Shown here in pieces: positions 50,730 through 53,091 of a stretch of DNA of 53,091 nt. The first letter of the stretch is position 1; each line of letters begins with the position of its first letter. The stretch comes from Bradyrhizobium sp. (GTDB taxonomy: Bacteria > Pseudomonadota > Alphaproteobacteria > Rhizobiales > Xanthobacteraceae): positions 1-53,091 of the forward strand of contig NZ_DAHUXJ010000001.1 in assembly GCF_027307225.1 (NCBI RefSeq), read 5' to 3'. The notes beneath the pieces are model-generated. The model was not told the origin of the DNA and did no database searches. It worked only from the letters and a program-made list of their open reading frames with translations. The translations under genes were made by a program, and so were the position numbers.

Positions 50730-52025
50730 ATGCCCACCCCCAAGCCGCCTGCCTTTGAAACCTTGAGCCTGCATGCCGGCCAGCGGGTCGATCCCGCGAC
50801 CGGCGCGCGCGCTGTGCCGATCTATCAGACCACCTCCTACGTCTTTCAGGATGCCGATCATGCCGCCGCACTGTTCAACCTGGAACGTGCGGGCCACATC
50901 TATACCCGCATCTCGAATCCGACGACCGCTGTACTCGAAGAGCGGATCGCTGCGCTCGAGGCGGGCGTCGGCGCAATCGCGACCGCGAGCGGCATGGCGG
51001 CGCTGCATCTGGCGATCGTGACGCTGCTGAACGCCGGCGATCATATCGTCGCTTCATCGTCGCTCTATGGCGGCAGCATCAACCTGTTGGCGCATACATT
51101 GCCGCGCTTCGGCATCACCACCACGTTCGTGAAGCCGCGCGCGCACGATGAATTCCGTGCCGCAATCAGGCCAAACACGAAGCTTGTGATCGGCGAGACC
51201 ATCGGCAATCCCGGGCTTGAGGTGCTGGACATTCCGCTCGTAGCCCAGATCGCACATGACGCGAAGATTCCGCTCCTGATCGACAACACCTTTGCGACGC
51301 CGTTTCTCAGCCGCCCGATCGAACTCGGCGCCGATATCGTGATGAATTCGGCGACCAAATGGCTCGGCGGCCACGGCATCGCCATCGGCGGGGTTGTCGT
51401 CGACGGCGGAAGATTCGACTGGCGCGCCTCCGGCAAGTTTCCGGTACTGACCGAACCCTATGCCGGCTATCACGGTATCGTCTTCGACGAGCAGTTCGGC
51501 CAAGCCGCCTTCATCATGCGCGCCCGCACGGAAGGACTGCGTGATTTCGGCGCGTGTCTCTCGCCGACCAACGCCTTCCAGCTTCTGCAAGGGGTCGAGA
51601 CGCTTGGCGTCCGCATGGAACGGCACATGAGCAACACGCTTGCCGTGCTGGAATTTCTCACCGCCAACAAGGGTGTCGCTTGGGTGCTTCATCCCGCACT
51701 GGAAAGCCATCCGGATCATGCGCTGGCCAAGAAGCTGCTGCCGCGCGGTGCAGGCTCGATCGTCTCTTTCGGCATCAAGGGCGGCCGCGCCTCCGGCAAG
51801 AAGTTCATCGAGTCCCTCAAGCTGATCAGCCATCTCGCCAATGTGGGCGACGCCAAGACGCTCGTCATCCATCCCGCCTCCACCACGCATCAACAGATGG
51901 ACGCCGACCAGTTGAAGGCCGCCGGCATCGGCGAGGAATTGGTGCGGCTCTCCGTCGGCATCGAGACGGCATCTGACATCATCGACGATCTTGGCCAGGC
52001 GCTGCGCGCGTCACAAAAGGCGTAA
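50730..52025 (+). CDS. metY: O-acetylhomoserine sulfhydrylase-like PLP enzyme
   Basis: A 431-residue Cys/Met-metabolism PLP enzyme. It has [41 protein letters not shown] at the start, [59 protein letters not shown] (PLP lysine in SATKW), and the C-terminal [24 protein letters not shown], all typical of O-acetylhomoserine aminocarboxypropyltransferase (homocysteine synthase). ATG 50730 is chosen; the open frame extending upstream overlaps pncB. No strong ribosome-binding site is seen. A link to the nicotinate genes is not apparent. Confidence 0.88.
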   Translation: MPTPKPPAFETLSLHAGQRVDPATGARAVPIYQTTSYVFQDADHAAALFNLERAGHIYTRISNPTTAVLEERIAALEAGVGAIATASGMAALHLAIVTLLNAGDHIVASSSLYGGSINLLAHTLPRFGITTTFVKPRAHDEFRAAIRPNTKLVIGETIGNPGLEVLDIPLVAQIAHDAKIPLLIDNTFATPFLSRPIELGADIVMNSATKWLGGHGIAIGGVVVDGGRFDWRASGKFPVLTEPYAGYHGIVFDEQFGQAAFIMRARTEGLRDFGACLSPTNAFQLLQGVETLGVRMERHMSNTLAVLEFLTANKGVAWVLHPALESHPDHALAKKLLPRGAGSIVSFGIKGGRASGKKFIESLKLISHLANVGDAKTLVIHPASTTHQQMDADQLKAAGIGEELVRLSVGIETASDIIDDLGQALRASQKA

Positions 52026-52031
52026 AATGCC

Positions 52032-52814
52032 ATGCAGCTTTCAGTGAACGGCGTGGACACCTTCGTGGCGACTGGCGGCAAGCCGTTCGACAAATCATTG
52101 CCGGCGGTCGTACTGCTGCACGGCGCGGGCTTCGATCACTCGACTTGGGCCCTGCACAGCCGCTGGTTCGCGCACCATGGTTTTTCGGTGCTGGCGCCCG
52201 ACCTGCCCGGCCACGGGCACTCTTCCGGCACACCCATGCCGACCATCGCCGACATGGCGGACTGGACGGCCGCGTTGCTGGATGCGGCCGGCGCAACGAA
52301 AGCAAGACTGGTCGGCCATTCCATGGGGTCGCTGATTGCGCTCGAAACCGCGGCGCGACACCCGGAAAAGGTCACAGGCCTGAGCCTGATTGGGACCGCG
52401 GCAACGATGACGGTCGGACCGGATTTGCTGAAGGCCGCCGAAGCGAACGATATTGCGGCGATCGACATGGTTTCAATCTGGGGGCTGGGCTTTTCGGCCG
52501 AACTCGGCGGCAGCCTGGCGCCGGGGCTCTGGATGCACCAGGGAGCGCAACGGACCCTGCAAAAATGCGCGCCGGGCGTGCTTCATAATGATCTTGCCGC
52601 CTGCAACGCCTACCAGAACGCGCTTGCCGCCGCTGCCGAGATCAAGGTGCCCGCGACCGTCATCCTCGGCGAGCGTGACATGATGACCCCGGCGAAAGCG
52701 GGCAAGACGCTCGCCGCCGCGATCCCGAACGCCCGCACCATTGTGCTGCCAGGCGCCGGCCACATGATGATGGTGGAGCAGCCCGACGAGTTGCTGGCGG
52801 CGCTGCAGGATTAG
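52032..52814 (+). CDS. Alpha/beta hydrolase
   Basis: A 260-residue alpha/beta-fold hydrolase with oxyanion motif LHGAGFDHSTW (about 29-39), DLPGHGHSSG, nucleophile elbow GHSMGS (Ser about 96), late acid Asp within ILGERDMMTP and His in GAGHMMMVEQPDEL. It starts 6 bp after the preceding gene's stop and is probably in its operon. The substrate is unknown; esterases, lactonases and C-C hydrolases share this pattern. Confidence 0.8.
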   Translation: MQLSVNGVDTFVATGGKPFDKSLPAVVLLHGAGFDHSTWALHSRWFAHHGFSVLAPDLPGHGHSSGTPMPTIADMADWTAALLDAAGATKARLVGHSMGSLIALETAARHPEKVTGLSLIGTAATMTVGPDLLKAAEANDIAAIDMVSIWGLGFSAELGGSLAPGLWMHQGAQRTLQKCAPGVLHNDLAACNAYQNALAAAAEIKVPATVILGERDMMTPAKAGKTLAAAIPNARTIVLPGAGHMMMVEQPDELLAALQD

Positions 52815-52815
52815 T

Positions 52816-52875
52816 CGTCTCCCACTCATGCTAATGAGGTGCGGTTCTTTCTACCTTCTCCCCTTGTGGGAGACG
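52816..52875. terminator. Inverted repeat after the alpha/beta hydrolase gene
   Basis: Perfect 10-bp arms CGTCTCCCAC (52816-52825) and GTGGGAGACG (52866-52875) around a 40-nt loop, 1 bp after the stop. The right part (CTTCTCCCCTTGTGGGAGA) resembles a dispersed element I recall in Bradyrhizobium. It could end transcription or be a repeat. Confidence 0.45.
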
Positions 52876-52909
52876 GATTGCGTTGATTTTATTGACGTTT
52901 TAGAGCCGG

Positions 52910-53091
52910 TGTCCAGCGGGTATCAAAAACAGAAATTCTGTTGAGGACACCGCTAGATGTGGGCTTTCAGGAGGTTGTCCATTCGGCCCTGACCGGGAAC
53001 TCTGAAGTCGCCAAACCACCAGCGATTCGCGGAGAACCGAATGGACACCCACAAGAATGCCCCCCTGACGCCCAAAGGTCGAGAGGCCATG
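52910..53091 (+). mobile_element. Left end of an IS481-type insertion sequence
   Basis: The end of the window carries an element whose probable terminal inverted repeat begins TGTCCAGCGGGTAT near 52910, followed by a 5' region and the start of a transposase gene at 53041. The boundary is an estimate, because only one end is visible and no target-site duplication can be checked. Confidence 0.6.
53041..53091 (+). CDS. IS481-type transposase, first 17 codons
   Basis: The frame reads MDTHKNAPLTPKGREAM and continues past the window edge. MxTHKNAxLTPxGRxxM is the N-terminus of many IS481 transposases as I remember them; these are DDE enzymes with an N-terminal helix-turn-helix. The catalytic domain is outside the window. 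The preceding CGGAGAA gives a ribosome-binding site. Confidence 0.7.
   Translation, partial: MDTHKNAPLTPKGREAM

Noticed and set aside
1..53091. CRISPR arrays, tRNA or rRNA genes
   Set aside because: No regularly spaced repeats and no tRNA-like or rRNA sequences were recognised on either strand by reading; a dedicated scan was not possible.

Overview
The window looks like a chromosomal segment of a GC-rich alphaproteobacterium, most probably Bradyrhizobium or a close relative. This rests on gene content (several Liv-type ABC importers, a TctAB pair, two RND efflux systems, NodT-type outer-membrane factor), on product-level resemblance of many genes to Bradyrhizobium proteins, and on dispersed palindromic repeats. 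No rRNA, tRNA or CRISPR array was recognised. Genus assignment is inference.

Layout. 1-648 (minus): allantoinase puuE (cut by the window edge) behind a DUF3830 gene. 681-845: a pair of CTAG-bounded hairpins. 1047-3127: tctBA without tctC. 3440-3661: a small unknown gene. 4010-13388: an MdtABC-like tripartite efflux operon (adaptor, two RND pumps, NodT-type outer-membrane lipoprotein), with a second hairpin pair at the start of the outer-membrane gene. 13641-16797: GTP cyclohydrolase II-like URC1, DUF1688/URC4 and upp, matching the core of the URC pathway of uracil catabolism. 16867-23586 (minus): a Liv-type importer whose permease LivM and both ATPases are one polypeptide, followed by a cytosine-deaminase-like amidohydrolase and an aspartate-dehydrogenase-like protein.

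24467-50691 holds what I read as a nicotinate degradation regulon. It has an enamidase (24467), a minus-strand operon (45126 down to 36909) with 6-hydroxynicotinate reductase, UPF0280, DUF1185, a LivK/LivHM/LivG/LivF importer and a MarR regulator, and a divergent plus-strand unit with a cytochrome-linked nicotinate dehydrogenase (small 2Fe-2S subunit plus molybdopterin/tri-haem large subunit) and nicotinate phosphoribosyltransferase. Together these predict nicotinate -> 6-hydroxynicotinate -> 1,4,5,6-tetrahydro-6-oxonicotinate -> 2-formylglutarate. The first step is of aerobic Pseudomonas type and the next two are of Eubacterium barkeri type. The divergent promoter region (45127-45328) carries two palindromes, one a perfect 18-mer, placed as repressor operators.

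Between the enamidase and the importer operon lies an 11-kb block of a different kind (25953-36870): a second RND/adaptor/TolC efflux set, a DUF1259 protein, a beta-barrel-like protein, a nine-haem cytochrome c and a rhodanese-ChrB fusion. It looks like an accessory insertion. The window ends with a cystathionine-gamma-synthase-family enzyme (50730), an alpha/beta hydrolase (52032) and the left end of an IS481-type insertion sequence.
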